Assembly: GCA_948514155.1 (NCBI GenBank) | Contig: CAOQYA010000001.1 | Location: forward strand, 138,605-192,426 | From: an uncultured Eubacteriales bacterium | Lineage (GTDB): Bacteria > Bacillota > Clostridia > Christensenellales > UBA1242 | Direction: 5' to 3' | DNA length: 53,822 bases | Shown here: positions 7,296 to 15,279 of the stretch, piece by piece | Layout: every line of letters starts with the position of its first letter | Numbering within the stretch: position 1 is the stretch's first letter | Translations under genes and position numbers: made by a program | Notes under the pieces: generated by a model | What the model saw: the letters and a program-made list of their open reading frames with translations, nothing else | Told to the model about the DNA's origin: nothing | Database searches by the model: none

Positions 7296-9794
7296 ATGAA
7301 AGAAGAAAAGAAATCTTTAGCGGAAATGCTACAGAACACAAAAATTGAAAAAGTCGATGCGGTGGGTGAATTAAAACGCTCCTTCATTTCTTACGCCATG
7401 GCGGTGAATGTTTCGCGTGCCATTCCGGATGTGAGAGACGGACTTAAACCCGTGCATAGAAGAATTTTGTATGCAATGGGCGAACTTAATAACTTCTATG
7501 ATAAGCCATTTAAGAAATGCGCAAGAATTGTCGGTGAAGTTATGGGTAAATATCACCCTCACGGCGACAGTTCTGTATATGACGCTATGGTGCGTCTCGC
7601 TCAAGATTTCTCAATCAGATGTCCGCTTATCGACGGTCACGGAAACTTTGGTTCTGTGGACGGAGATCCACCAGCGGCTATGCGTTACACCGAGGCAAGG
7701 CTTTCGAAAATTGCGTCGCTTATGCTGGAAGACATCGACAAAGAGACCGTGCCTTTCTATCCTAACTTCGACGAAACTCTCATGCAGCCAACTGTGCTGC
7801 CGGCAAAGTTTCCAAACCTTCTTGTTAACGGCGCGGACGGAATTGCCGTGGGCATGGCAACAAACATTCCGCCTCACAACCTTGGCGAAGTGATTAGCGG
7901 CGTGCAAGCGCTGATTGATAACCCAGACATCGACATCGACGAACTTATCAGAATTATCCCTGCGCCAGATTTCCCAACAGGCGGAATAATCATGGGCAGA
8001 GCGGCAATCAAGCACGCATACAGAACAGGTCGAGGCGGCATTGTGCTTCGTGGCAGAGCGGAAATTGAAGAAGCGCCAAATGGAAGACAGAGAATTGTTA
8101 TCACCGAACTTCCATATCAAGTTAACAAGGCAAAGTTTATTATCCAAGTTGCCGATATGGTGAAAAATAAGCGCATTGAGGGCATCAGCGACATTAAGGA
8201 AGAGTCCGACCGCCAAGGCATGCGCGTGGTGATTGACATCAAGAAAGACGCCAACGCTCAAGTTGTTTTGAATATGCTCTACAAGCACACCCAGTTGCAG
8301 CAGGGTAGTGGAATTATCATGCTTGCTCTTGTTGACGGCACGCCAAAAATCCTCAATTTGAAGGAAGTGCTCGAGTGCTATCTTGCTCACCAAATTGATG
8401 TGCTTGAAAGAAAGACGAGATTTGACCTTGGCAAGGCGAAGGAAAGAGAGCATATTGTAAAAGGTCTCGTGACCGCACTTGCAAACATCGACGAGGTGAT
8501 TGCAATTATCAAAGCCTCGGACGACAAGCAAGACGCTATGAAAAAACTGACCGAGAACTTTGAACTCGACGAAATTCAAGCGGGCGCAATTCTCGAAATG
8601 AAACTTTCTCGCCTTACAAGTCTCGAAGTTGAAAAACTTAACGAAGAACTTCGCGAACTCGAACTTAGAATTGCAGATTTGGAAGACATCTTGGCTCGTC
8701 CGGAGCGCGTGAAGAAGATTATTCGCGACAATCTTGAACAAATCAAAACCGACTACAATCAGCCGCGTCGCACCGAAATCAGCATGGATATGGGCGGAAT
8801 TGATATCGCCGACCTTATCGAAAAGGAAGAGGTTGTTATCTCGATGACCCATCTTGGCTATGTGAAACGCATGTCTTCAAGTGAATATCACGCTCAGAAG
8901 CGTGGCGGCGTGGGAATAACGGCACACAAGACCAAGGACGAAGACTATGTTGAACAGATGTTTATCACCTCTTCGCACGACGATTTGTTATTCTTCACAA
9001 CAAAGGGCAAGGTGTATGCAATCAAGGCATATGAAGTGCCGGAAGCACAGCGCACAGCGAAAGGCCGAAGCATTGTCAACCTCATTGCGCTTGACGCGGA
9101 CGAGAAAGTGACAACAATCATTCCGCGCGGTGAGGATGCAAAGGGCAATCTTATCATGGCAACAAAGAATGGACTGATTAAAAAGACCGACCTGTCCGAA
9201 TTTGAGCGGATAAACAAGAATGGAAAGATTGCAATCACACTGCTTGAAGGCGACAGCCTTATCGGCACAGAGATGTCAAGAGGCGAAGACGAGATTTTGA
9301 TTGCTTCGCGCGAAGGCAAGTGCATCCGCTTTAATGAGAGCGATGTTCGCGCGACCGGCCGTGGCAGCCAAGGTGTTAAATCTATGACGCTTTCAAAAGA
9401 CGACGAGATTATCGATATGACAATCGTTCGTGCCGGCTCGCAGATTGTGACAATCACCGAAAACGGCTATGGCAAACGCTCCAGCGTGGACGAGTATCGT
9501 CTGCAAGGCCGCGGCGGTATGGGAATTAAAGCCGGCGTGTTTAACGATAAAACTGGTAAGCTTGTTGCGCTTAAGCAAACAAACGGCGATGAGGACATCC
9601 TCATGATTGCCGATAGCGGCGTTATCATAAGAACACCAGTTGACAGCATCAGCCAATTCAGCCGTGTAAGCCAAGGTGTTAGGGTTATGAAACTCCGTGG
9701 CGACGCCAAAATTGTCAGCGTAGCCCTCGCCGAAAAGGAAGAGGAAGCGGCGGAAGAGGCGGTGCAGACTGATGAAACAATTGAAAATGAATAA
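7296..9794 (+). CDS. gyrA: DNA gyrase subunit A
   Basis: 832 residues from ATG 7296, chosen over an upstream TTG because of the RBS AGAAAGGAAA at 7281-7290 and the normal N-terminus. It cuts and rejoins DNA. The quinolone-determining region reads HPHGDSSVYDAM, keeping the Ser and Asp equivalent to E. coli 83 and 87. The catalytic tyrosine is in RYTEARLS. The C-terminal beta-pinwheel has the GyrA-box QKRGGVG, which identifies it as gyrase and not ParC, and a later QGRGGMG repeat. The acidic tail is short. A terminator follows. Confidence 0.98.
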   Translation: MKEEKKSLAEMLQNTKIEKVDAVGELKRSFISYAMAVNVSRAIPDVRDGLKPVHRRILYAMGELNNFYDKPFKKCARIVGEVMGKYHPHGDSSVYDAMVRLAQDFSIRCPLIDGHGNFGSVDGDPPAAMRYTEARLSKIASLMLEDIDKETVPFYPNFDETLMQPTVLPAKFPNLLVNGADGIAVGMATNIPPHNLGEVISGVQALIDNPDIDIDELIRIIPAPDFPTGGIIMGRAAIKHAYRTGRGGIVLRGRAEIEEAPNGRQRIVITELPYQVNKAKFIIQVADMVKNKRIEGISDIKEESDRQGMRVVIDIKKDANAQVVLNMLYKHTQLQQGSGIIMLALVDGTPKILNLKEVLECYLAHQIDVLERKTRFDLGKAKEREHIVKGLVTALANIDEVIAIIKASDDKQDAMKKLTENFELDEIQAGAILEMKLSRLTSLEVEKLNEELRELELRIADLEDILARPERVKKIIRDNLEQIKTDYNQPRRTEISMDMGGIDIADLIEKEEVVISMTHLGYVKRMSSSEYHAQKRGGVGITAHKTKDEDYVEQMFITSSHDDLLFFTTKGKVYAIKAYEVPEAQRTAKGRSIVNLIALDADEKVTTIIPRGEDAKGNLIMATKNGLIKKTDLSEFERINKNGKIAITLLEGDSLIGTEMSRGEDEILIASREGKCIRFNESDVRATGRGSQGVKSMTLSKDDEIIDMTIVRAGSQIVTITENGYGKRSSVDEYRLQGRGGMGIKAGVFNDKTGKLVALKQTNGDEDILMIADSGVIIRTPVDSISQFSRVSQGVRVMKLRGDAKIVSVALAEKEEEAAEEAVQTDETIENE

Positions 9795-9802
9795 AAATAT
9801 AT

Positions 9803-9833
9803 AAAAAAGGCTTAAATACAAGCCTTTTTTTGT
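9803..9833 (+). terminator. Intrinsic terminator of the gyrase operon
   Basis: AAAAAAGGCTT and AAGCCTTTTTT form the stem around a 6-nt loop, ending in a T-run. Confidence 0.9.
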
Positions 9834-9850
9834 ATTTTTTGAAATAACTG

Positions 9851-9879
9851 TTGACAATTAGGTTAATAATGAATATAAT
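9851..9879 (+). promoter_or_regulatory. Perfect-consensus housekeeping promoter of tRNA-fMet
   Basis: TTGACA (9851-9856), a 17-nt spacer and TATAAT (9874-9879) match both hexamers exactly. Transcription should start about 5 nt before the tRNA. Confidence 0.9.
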
Positions 9880-9890
9880 AAAAACATCGT

Positions 9891-9967
9891 CGCGGAGTAG
9901 AGCAGTCCGGAAGCTCGTCGGGCTCATAACCCGAAGGTCATTGGTTCAAATCCAATCTCCGCAACCA
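9891..9967 (+). tRNA. Initiator tRNA-Met (CAU)
   Basis: 77 nt including an encoded CCA. The acceptor stem CGCGGAG / CTCCGCA leaves the C1-A72 mismatch that marks initiators. The anticodon stem has three consecutive G-C pairs (CGGG / CCCG) around CTCATAA. The T-arm GGTTCAAATCC is normal. It is a single gene with its own promoter and terminator, not part of a tRNA cluster. Confidence 0.97.
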
Positions 9968-9974
9968 TGGATAG

Positions 9975-10006
9975 ACGAAGAGGTGAAATAAGCTCTTCGT
10001 TTTTTT
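9975..10006 (+). terminator. Terminator of tRNA-fMet
   Basis: ACGAAGAG / CTCTTCGT, an 8-bp stem with a 10-nt loop, is followed by a T-run. Confidence 0.85.
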
Positions 10007-10011
10007 ATGCA

Positions 10012-10278
10012 TTAATCGTCAAAGGCTTCAACGCCGAGGCGAATGCCGATTTTCATGGCCTCCACAAAAAACGCTTCTTCCGCGTCGCCACTTCTATTTG
10101 TTTCATTATCTAAAATTTCATCAAGCGTTGCTTTTTGTTTTTTGCTGAGCGTTTTAGAAAACTCGTTGATTATTTCCAAGTTTCTTAAACCTTCATCGCG
10201 AACTTCCGGTGGCATAGTTATATCATGAATTGTCCCACGATTGCCATAAAATATTTCTTTGATTATTGAATGTTTCAT
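10012..10278 (-). CDS. DUF6809-like small protein
   Basis: 88 residues, soluble and mostly helical. The N-terminus MKHSIIKEIFYGNRG and the C-terminus FFVEAMKIGIRLGVEAF resemble the DUF6809 family (from memory), small proteins of unknown function common in Clostridia. RBS TAGGAGG precedes the ATG on the minus strand (10282-10288). It diverges from a pair of XRE regulators and shares their operator region. A regulatory link with those regulators is therefore likely, but what the protein does is unknown. Confidence 0.6.
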   Translation of the reverse strand: MKHSIIKEIFYGNRGTIHDITMPPEVRDEGLRNLEIINEFSKTLSKKQKATLDEILDNETNRSGDAEEAFFVEAMKIGIRLGVEAFDD

Positions 10279-10294
10279 ATTTACCTCCTAAATG

Positions 10295-10385
10295 TCCATT
10301 ATATGGATGTTTATATTATAAACTCCATATAATGGAGTTGTCAAGCATTTTAAACAAAAATGTTGTAAAATATCCATATGATGGA
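10295..10385. promoter_or_regulatory. Three-copy palindromic operator TCCAT-N3-ATGGA between divergent genes
   Basis: The 13-bp palindrome TCCAT-N3-ATGGA occurs at 10295-10307 (N3=TAT), 10324-10336 (ATA) and 10373-10385 (ATG). The middle copy extends to 19 bp (AACTCCAT / ATGGAGTT). The first lies just upstream of the minus-strand DUF6809 gene, and the third covers the start codon of the first XRE gene. This is the expected layout of an autoregulated XRE operator controlling both directions. Confidence 0.75.
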
Positions 10386-10596
10386 ATTCGACAATATACA
10401 GTTTGGAAAAAGATTAAAACAATTAAGAATTGAGTGTGGACTATCTCAAAATTTTTTAGCGAAAGAAGTTGGAGTTGCTTCTAATACGATAACTCAGTAT
10501 GAGAGCGGTTATTCCAAACCTAAAATCGATGTGCTTGTTAAATTGGCGGTGGTTTTGAAAACAACAACTGACTACTTATTGGGTTTAGAAGATTAG
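10378..10596 (+). CDS. XRE-family HTH transcriptional regulator (first of tandem pair)
   Basis: 72 residues, consisting of little more than a Cro/CI-type helix-turn-helix: LSQNFLAKEVGVASNTITQYE gives the two recognition helices, and the protein ends TTDYLLGLED. There is no Shine-Dalgarno sequence before the ATG, and TAAAAT ends exactly 6 nt upstream, so translation may be leaderless. The third operator copy overlaps the start codon, implying autorepression. The next gene is a paralogue and starts 1 nt after this stop. Confidence 0.88.
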   Translation: MMEFDNIQFGKRLKQLRIECGLSQNFLAKEVGVASNTITQYESGYSKPKIDVLVKLAVVLKTTTDYLLGLED

Positions 10597-10597
10597 T

Positions 10598-10816
10598 ATG
10601 ATAGATATTGACCTAAAAGAATTGGGGCGGAAAATTAAAGAACTTAGGGTGGAAAGTGGTTTGTATCAAAGCCAACTAGCAGAAATGGTTGGTTTAGCGC
10701 AAAACACTATTTCTCAGTATGAAAATGGCACAAATAGCCCAAGTATTGAAACATTAGCCAATCTTGCAATCGTCTTAAAAACAACAACTGATTATTTACT
10801 TGGTTTAGAAGATTAA
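10598..10816 (+). CDS. XRE-family HTH transcriptional regulator (second of tandem pair)
   Basis: 72 residues, a paralogue of the preceding gene: same length, same fold, the HTH core YQSQLAEMVGLAQNTISQYENG, and an identical last ten residues. Start and stop are separated by a single nucleotide, with no RBS of its own apart from the end of the upstream gene, so translation is probably coupled. The two recognition helices differ (ASNTITQYE versus AQNTISQYE), so binding specificity may be similar but not identical. Heterodimer formation is possible but unproven. Confidence 0.88.
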   Translation: MIDIDLKELGRKIKELRVESGLYQSQLAEMVGLAQNTISQYENGTNSPSIETLANLAIVLKTTTDYLLGLED

Positions 10817-10820
10817 AATA

Positions 10821-10847
10821 TGAAGAGGTCTGCCTCTTCTTTTTTTT
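10821..10847 (+). terminator. Terminator after the XRE pair
   Basis: GAAGAGG-TCTG-CCTCTTC followed by eight T. Confidence 0.9.
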
Positions 10848-10856
10848 GCATTCATT

Positions 10857-10884
10857 TTGATAAACAAACAAAAAATGTTAATAT
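10857..10884 (+). promoter_or_regulatory. Phosphoketolase promoter
   Basis: TTGATA (10857-10862), a 16-nt spacer and TAATAT (10879-10884). RBS AAAAAGGG lies 7 nt before the ATG at 10908. Confidence 0.6.
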
Positions 10885-10907
10885 ATTGTTTGTAAAAAGG
10901 GACTGAT

Positions 10908-13268
10908 ATGAAAGATAAATTTTCTGATAAAAAGTATTTTGAAAAACTTGACATGTATTTTAGGGCGGCGAACTATTTGTCGGCGGCGCAATTGTATCTT
11001 CTCGACAATCCGCTGATGCGTGACCACGAGCTTTGCGAAAAAGATTTAAAGAAAAAATTGGTCGGACACTGGGGCACTGTGCCGGGTCAGAATTTTGTTT
11101 ATGCGCACTGCAACCGCGCGATTGCAAAGTTTGACATTGATATGATTTTGCTCTCCGGCCCGGGACACGGCGGCAACTTCTTTGTGGCGAACAGTTATCT
11201 TGAGGGGACATATTCCGAGTTTTATCCAAAAGTTTCGCAAGACAAGGCAGGAATGAAAAGGCTTTGCAAGCAGTTCTCTTTTCCGGGTGGCATAGGCTCG
11301 CACTGCGTGCCTGAGCAGCCCGGCTCCATTCACGAGGGTGGCGAACTTGGCTACAGCCTTGCGCACGCGTTCGGCGCGGTGCTTGATAATCCAAATCTGA
11401 TTGCAACTGTGATTGTTGGCGATGGTGAGGCGGAGACCGGGCCACTCGCAACATCGTGGCATGGCAATAAGTTTATCAATCCTAAAACGGACGGCGCTGT
11501 GCTGCCGATTTTACACCTCAATGGCTACAAGATTAACAACCCAACCGTGCTTTCGCGTCTGCCAAAAGAGACGCTTGAAAGTTTGATGAGAGGCTATGGC
11601 TATCACCCAGTTTTTGTGGAAGGGCAGGAGCCTATGAAAATGCACGCGAAAATGGCTAAAGCAGTGGACGAGTGTGTGGAAGAGATAAAGAAAATTCAAT
11701 CGGCTGCGAGAAAAAGTGCTCCCGCTTCAAGGCCTATTTGGCCTATGATTATCCTTCGCACGCCGAAAGGTTGGACTGGTCCAAAAGTGGTGGACGACAA
11801 ACAAATCGAAGGTTCTTTCCGCGCACATCAAATTCCGATTAACATGCAAGGCGAAAATCACCTTGAGCTTTTGAAAAGCTGGCTTAAAAGCTACAAGCCG
11901 GACGAACTTTTTGACGAGAACTATCGCCTCAAGGCCGAAATAGCCGAGATTTTGCCGAAAGGCGACAAACGCATTGCCGCAAACCCTGTGACAAATGGCG
12001 GACTTTTATTAAAAGACCTTAAAACGCCGGACATTCGAGATTATGCTGTCAAGTTCGACGGTCACGGCACAATCCGCACTCAAGATATGCTGGAGCTTAG
12101 CGGCTATGTTCGCGACTTATTTACCCTCAATCGTGACAACAAAAATTATCGCATTTTCAGCCCTGACGAGGCGATGAGCAATCGTCTTTATCGCGCATTT
12201 GAAACCGAAAATCGCACTTTTAACGCACAAATTTTGGAAATTGACGACAAACTTTCGCCAAACGGCCGCATAATGGATAGTTTCCTTTCGGAGCACATGT
12301 GCGAGGGCATGCTGGAGGGTTATCTTCTCACCGGCAGACATGGAATGTTCAACAGTTATGAAGCCTTCATTCGCGTTGTTGACAGCATGGTGGCGCAGCA
12401 CGCAAAGTGGCTGAAAGTGTGCAACGAAATTTCGTGGCGCAAGCCGATTTCCTCGCTAAATCTCATACTCACAAGCAATGTTTGGCAGCAGGACCACAAC
12501 GGCTTCACTCACCAAGACCCCGGCTTCCTCGACCATATGGTCAACAAGAAAGCGGACGTTGTTCGAATGTATCTTCCGCCCGATGCGAACTGCCTGATTT
12601 CCTGCTATGACCACTGCGCGAAGAGCAAGAACTATGTTAACATCATTGTCGCATCCAAGCATCCGTCATATCAGTGGCTGAACATGGACGAAGCAATTGC
12701 TCACTGCACCAAAGGTGTAAGCGAGTGGAAGTGGGCATCTCTTAACAACTCGAAAAATCCAGACCTTGTAATCGCGTCTTGCGGCGACACTCCAACGCTT
12801 GAGGCGCTTGCGCTTGTTAAACTTGTAAAAGAGTTCTTGCCAAAACTTAATGTCCGCTTTGTCAATGTTGTTGACCTTATGAAACTTGTTTCCAGCAAGG
12901 CACATCCACATGGCTTAACAGACACCGAATACAACAAGCTTTTCACCACCGACAAACCTATTATCTTCAACTTCCACGGCTATGGCCAGTTAATCCACCA
13001 ACTTGTGTATAATCGCAAAAATCAAAACTTGCATGTTTGCGGATATATGGAAGAGGGCACAATCACCACGCCATTTGACATGCGCGTGAAAAACGGCATC
13101 GACAGATATCATCTTCTTTTGAAAGTGGCAGAGTATGTCAAGATGCCAAAAGCAAAAAAAGAAGAGATTGCTGCATTCGTCAAATCTCAACTTGAAAAGC
13201 ACGACAAGCACATCAAAAAATATGGCGTCGACATGCCGGAAATTGAAAATTGGAACTGGAATGATTAA
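10908..13268 (+). CDS. xfp: Xylulose-5-phosphate/fructose-6-phosphate phosphoketolase
   Basis: 786 residues, the usual length. This thiamine-diphosphate enzyme splits xylulose-5-P (and often fructose-6-P) with phosphate into acetyl-phosphate and glyceraldehyde-3-P (or erythrose-4-P), the key step of the phosphoketolase pathway. Visible family motifs are GPGHGGNFFVANSYLEG near residue 82, SHCVPEQPGSIHEGGELGYSL, GDGEAETGPLATSWH (cofactor site) and, in the second half, FNSYEAFIRVVDSM with NVWQQDHNGFTHQDPG. It forms a single-gene transcript with its own promoter and terminator and suggests heterofermentative pentose use. Confidence 0.97.
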   Translation: MKDKFSDKKYFEKLDMYFRAANYLSAAQLYLLDNPLMRDHELCEKDLKKKLVGHWGTVPGQNFVYAHCNRAIAKFDIDMILLSGPGHGGNFFVANSYLEGTYSEFYPKVSQDKAGMKRLCKQFSFPGGIGSHCVPEQPGSIHEGGELGYSLAHAFGAVLDNPNLIATVIVGDGEAETGPLATSWHGNKFINPKTDGAVLPILHLNGYKINNPTVLSRLPKETLESLMRGYGYHPVFVEGQEPMKMHAKMAKAVDECVEEIKKIQSAARKSAPASRPIWPMIILRTPKGWTGPKVVDDKQIEGSFRAHQIPINMQGENHLELLKSWLKSYKPDELFDENYRLKAEIAEILPKGDKRIAANPVTNGGLLLKDLKTPDIRDYAVKFDGHGTIRTQDMLELSGYVRDLFTLNRDNKNYRIFSPDEAMSNRLYRAFETENRTFNAQILEIDDKLSPNGRIMDSFLSEHMCEGMLEGYLLTGRHGMFNSYEAFIRVVDSMVAQHAKWLKVCNEISWRKPISSLNLILTSNVWQQDHNGFTHQDPGFLDHMVNKKADVVRMYLPPDANCLISCYDHCAKSKNYVNIIVASKHPSYQWLNMDEAIAHCTKGVSEWKWASLNNSKNPDLVIASCGDTPTLEALALVKLVKEFLPKLNVRFVNVVDLMKLVSSKAHPHGLTDTEYNKLFTTDKPIIFNFHGYGQLIHQLVYNRKNQNLHVCGYMEEGTITTPFDMRVKNGIDRYHLLLKVAEYVKMPKAKKEEIAAFVKSQLEKHDKHIKKYGVDMPEIENWNWND

Positions 13269-13294
13269 AAAACAGGGCTTTGCCTTGTTTTTTT
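13267..13294 (+). terminator. Terminator of xfp
   Basis: AACAGGGC-TTT-GCCTTGTT (one G-T wobble) followed by a T-run. Confidence 0.85.
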
Positions 13295-13303
13295 GCATTT
13301 ATA

Positions 13304-13332
13304 TTGACTTTTTAAAAAAACTTATGTATATT
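13304..13332 (+). promoter_or_regulatory. Promoter of leader ORF / ABC exporter transcript
   Basis: TTGACT (13304-13309), a 17-nt spacer and TATATT (13327-13332). Transcription should start near 13339, giving a leader of about 125 nt before the exporter gene. Confidence 0.65.
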
Positions 13333-13364
13333 GATTATAACTTAACAAAAGGAGCGCTACTACG

Positions 13365-13430
13365 ATGAGCATGAAACGTTTTAGCAAAATTTATTTCAAA
13401 AATGTGGTGGCCGCTGCTTTAGATTTTTAA
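13365..13430 (+). CDS. Putative 21-residue regulatory leader peptide
   Basis: A short ORF of 21 codons begins MSMKRFSKIYFKNV and ends AAALDF. It has a strong RBS (AAAGGAG, 13348-13354, 10 nt before ATG) and lies entirely between a promoter and the ABC exporter gene. Its stop codon abuts the 5' arm of a hairpin that pairs with the exporter's RBS. The arrangement resembles ribosome-mediated regulation of drug exporters such as BmrB-BmrCD in Bacillus subtilis. I do not recognise the peptide sequence itself. Expression and function are inferred from layout only. Confidence 0.6.
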   Translation: MSMKRFSKIYFKNVVAAALDF

Positions 13431-13464
13431 ACCTGCCTCCACAAAATTAGATAGGAGGTTTTTT
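13429..13464 (+). promoter_or_regulatory. SD-sequestering / attenuator-like hairpin before the ABC exporter
   Basis: CCTCC (13436-13440) pairs with GGAGG (13454-13458), the exporter RBS, with a 13-nt loop and a six-T run right after. An alternative pairing, AAACCT (13429-13434) with AGGTTT (13456-13461), also hides the RBS. A ribosome paused near the end of the leader ORF would cover the 5' arms and free the RBS. Confidence 0.6.
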
Positions 13465-15252
13465 ATGACAAAAAATATTAGTCAATTTAACTTATCAAAA
13501 TATTTCAAAAAGCATGTGTGGGGAATAATCGCATATATTTTTATTTCAATTTTAACTTCCATTGGAGGCGTTTTTAAAACACTTCTCTATGCAAGAATGA
13601 TTGAAGGGGTTGCGAGCGAGAGTTATAAAAGTTCGATAATAATTCTTTTTATTGTGTTGGGAATTAGTTTGGTGCAAAGGCTCGGATGGCTGTCGCTAAA
13701 TTTCGTTTATGAAAAAGTTGCAAACAGCATAGTAGCTGACCTTAATCAAGACCTTGCTGTGCGCGCATTTAAACTTACCTCGCAAACATATGCCGAGCAT
13801 AGCACCGGCACATTTGTTCAAAGAATTGTGAATGATCCCGCGCAAATTGTTGGCTCACTTGCGAACATGGTTGATGATGTTATGGAGATTATATCTCAGG
13901 CGATCATCGTTATTTATATTGCCACACTAAATCCGTACATCGCGCTTATTATCGTAGGAGCGCTTGCGCTGTCGATGCTTGTTGAATTTTTCAGAGTTAA
14001 AGCTAGGCGCAAAAATCAAAGATTTACAAGAAAGAAGCATGATAAAATAAATTCATTAACAACAGAAATTGTTCGCAGTGAAAAAGATGTTAAAGCACTT
14101 GGCCTTGAAAATGCTCTCAGTAAAATTTCAAGACAGAACTATGACGACTACCGTAAGGCAAAACTAAAAACTGACCTTGTCAATGTTAGCTACTGGAATT
14201 TGCGCAATGTAATTCTGCAAACCATTGGAATTTTGATGCTTATTTTGGGAATTTACTTTATTGATATTGGCACGCTTACTCTGGCAACATTTATGATTAT
14301 TTATTCTAACAACAATGATTTGTATGATCTTGTATGGCGAATTGGAAATATTCTTACGTCTATGACAGACATCAAAGTTGCGTCCGAGCGTATGGTGGCA
14401 ATTTTTGATGAAGAAGAGTTTGTAAGTGAGCGTTTTGGCGATAGGCATCTTGAAAAAGTTAAAGGTAAAATTCAGTTTAAAAAAGTTGCATATTCGTATC
14501 GCGAGTTTGAAGAGGTTAAGGACGAAGATAAGAAAGGAAAGAAAAAGGCCGAGCGTAAACTTGTTGGCACAAATAAGGTGCTTGAGAATTTGAGTTTTGT
14601 TATTGAGCCGCACACCACTGTTGCGTTCGTGGGACGCTCGGGCTCGGGCAAAAGCACAGTTCTCAATCTCATTTCCAAAATGTATGAGGTTGACGAGGGC
14701 GAGATTTTGATTGATGGAGTTAACATCAATGACCTTGACAAAGAAAGTTTAAGGAATAACATTTCGCTTGTTAATCAATTCCCTTACATATTCGATATGA
14801 CCATAAAAGAAAACTTGCTGCTGGCAAACAAGGACGCTGGCGAGGACGAGATTATGGACGCAATCGACAAAGCCTCGTTGTCAGAGTTTGTGGGCTCGCT
14901 TTCCAAGGGCATCGACACCAAAGTGGGCGAGAGCGGAATTAAACTTTCGGGCGGGCAAAAACAAAGGCTGGCAATTGCGAGGGCATTCCTGCGAAACTCG
15001 CCGATTATAATTTTTGACGAAAGCACCAGTTCTTTAGACAACTTCGCTCAAGGCGACATCAAAAGAAGCATCGACCTCATGAAAGGGAAGAGCACAATTG
15101 TGATTGTTGCGCACAGGCTTTCGACCATTCGCGATGTTGACAAAATTTTCTTCCTTGAAGAGGGCAAGATTATCGATGCCGGCACATTTGACGAATTGTT
15201 CGATAAGGACGAAAAGTTTAAAACAATGTTCTTTGCGGAAAACTTAGAATAA
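13465..15252 (+). CDS. ABC transporter, fused permease and ATP-binding protein
   Basis: 595 residues: an ABC exporter half-transporter. Six membrane helices lie in residues about 15-300. The nucleotide-binding domain has Walker A GRSGSGKST, the signature LSGGQKQRLAIARA, Walker B IIIFDESTSSLD and the switch histidine in IVAHRLSTI. It should work as a homodimer in the cytoplasmic membrane, exporting a lipid, peptide or drug. A charged insertion (DEDKKGKKKAERK, about residues 353-365) lies at the beginning of the NBD. A leader ORF and hairpin upstream suggest inducible expression. A shared bidirectional terminator separates it from convergent sigH. Confidence 0.93.
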   Translation: MTKNISQFNLSKYFKKHVWGIIAYIFISILTSIGGVFKTLLYARMIEGVASESYKSSIIILFIVLGISLVQRLGWLSLNFVYEKVANSIVADLNQDLAVRAFKLTSQTYAEHSTGTFVQRIVNDPAQIVGSLANMVDDVMEIISQAIIVIYIATLNPYIALIIVGALALSMLVEFFRVKARRKNQRFTRKKHDKINSLTTEIVRSEKDVKALGLENALSKISRQNYDDYRKAKLKTDLVNVSYWNLRNVILQTIGILMLILGIYFIDIGTLTLATFMIIYSNNNDLYDLVWRIGNILTSMTDIKVASERMVAIFDEEEFVSERFGDRHLEKVKGKIQFKKVAYSYREFEEVKDEDKKGKKKAERKLVGTNKVLENLSFVIEPHTTVAFVGRSGSGKSTVLNLISKMYEVDEGEILIDGVNINDLDKESLRNNISLVNQFPYIFDMTIKENLLLANKDAGEDEIMDAIDKASLSEFVGSLSKGIDTKVGESGIKLSGGQKQRLAIARAFLRNSPIIIFDESTSSLDNFAQGDIKRSIDLMKGKSTIVIVAHRLSTIRDVDKIFFLEEGKIIDAGTFDELFDKDEKFKTMFFAENLE

Positions 15253-15279
15253 AAAACAAGGCGGAGGCCTTGTTTTTTT
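15251..15279. terminator. Bidirectional terminator between the ABC gene and sigH
   Basis: AACAAGGC-GGAG-GCCTTGTT is flanked by A- and T-runs, so it can end both convergent transcripts. Confidence 0.85.

Noticed and set aside
9891..10820. Integrated element using the tRNA-fMet 3' end as attachment site
   Set aside because: No second copy of the tRNA 3' end and no integrase gene are present; the region holds only three small genes.
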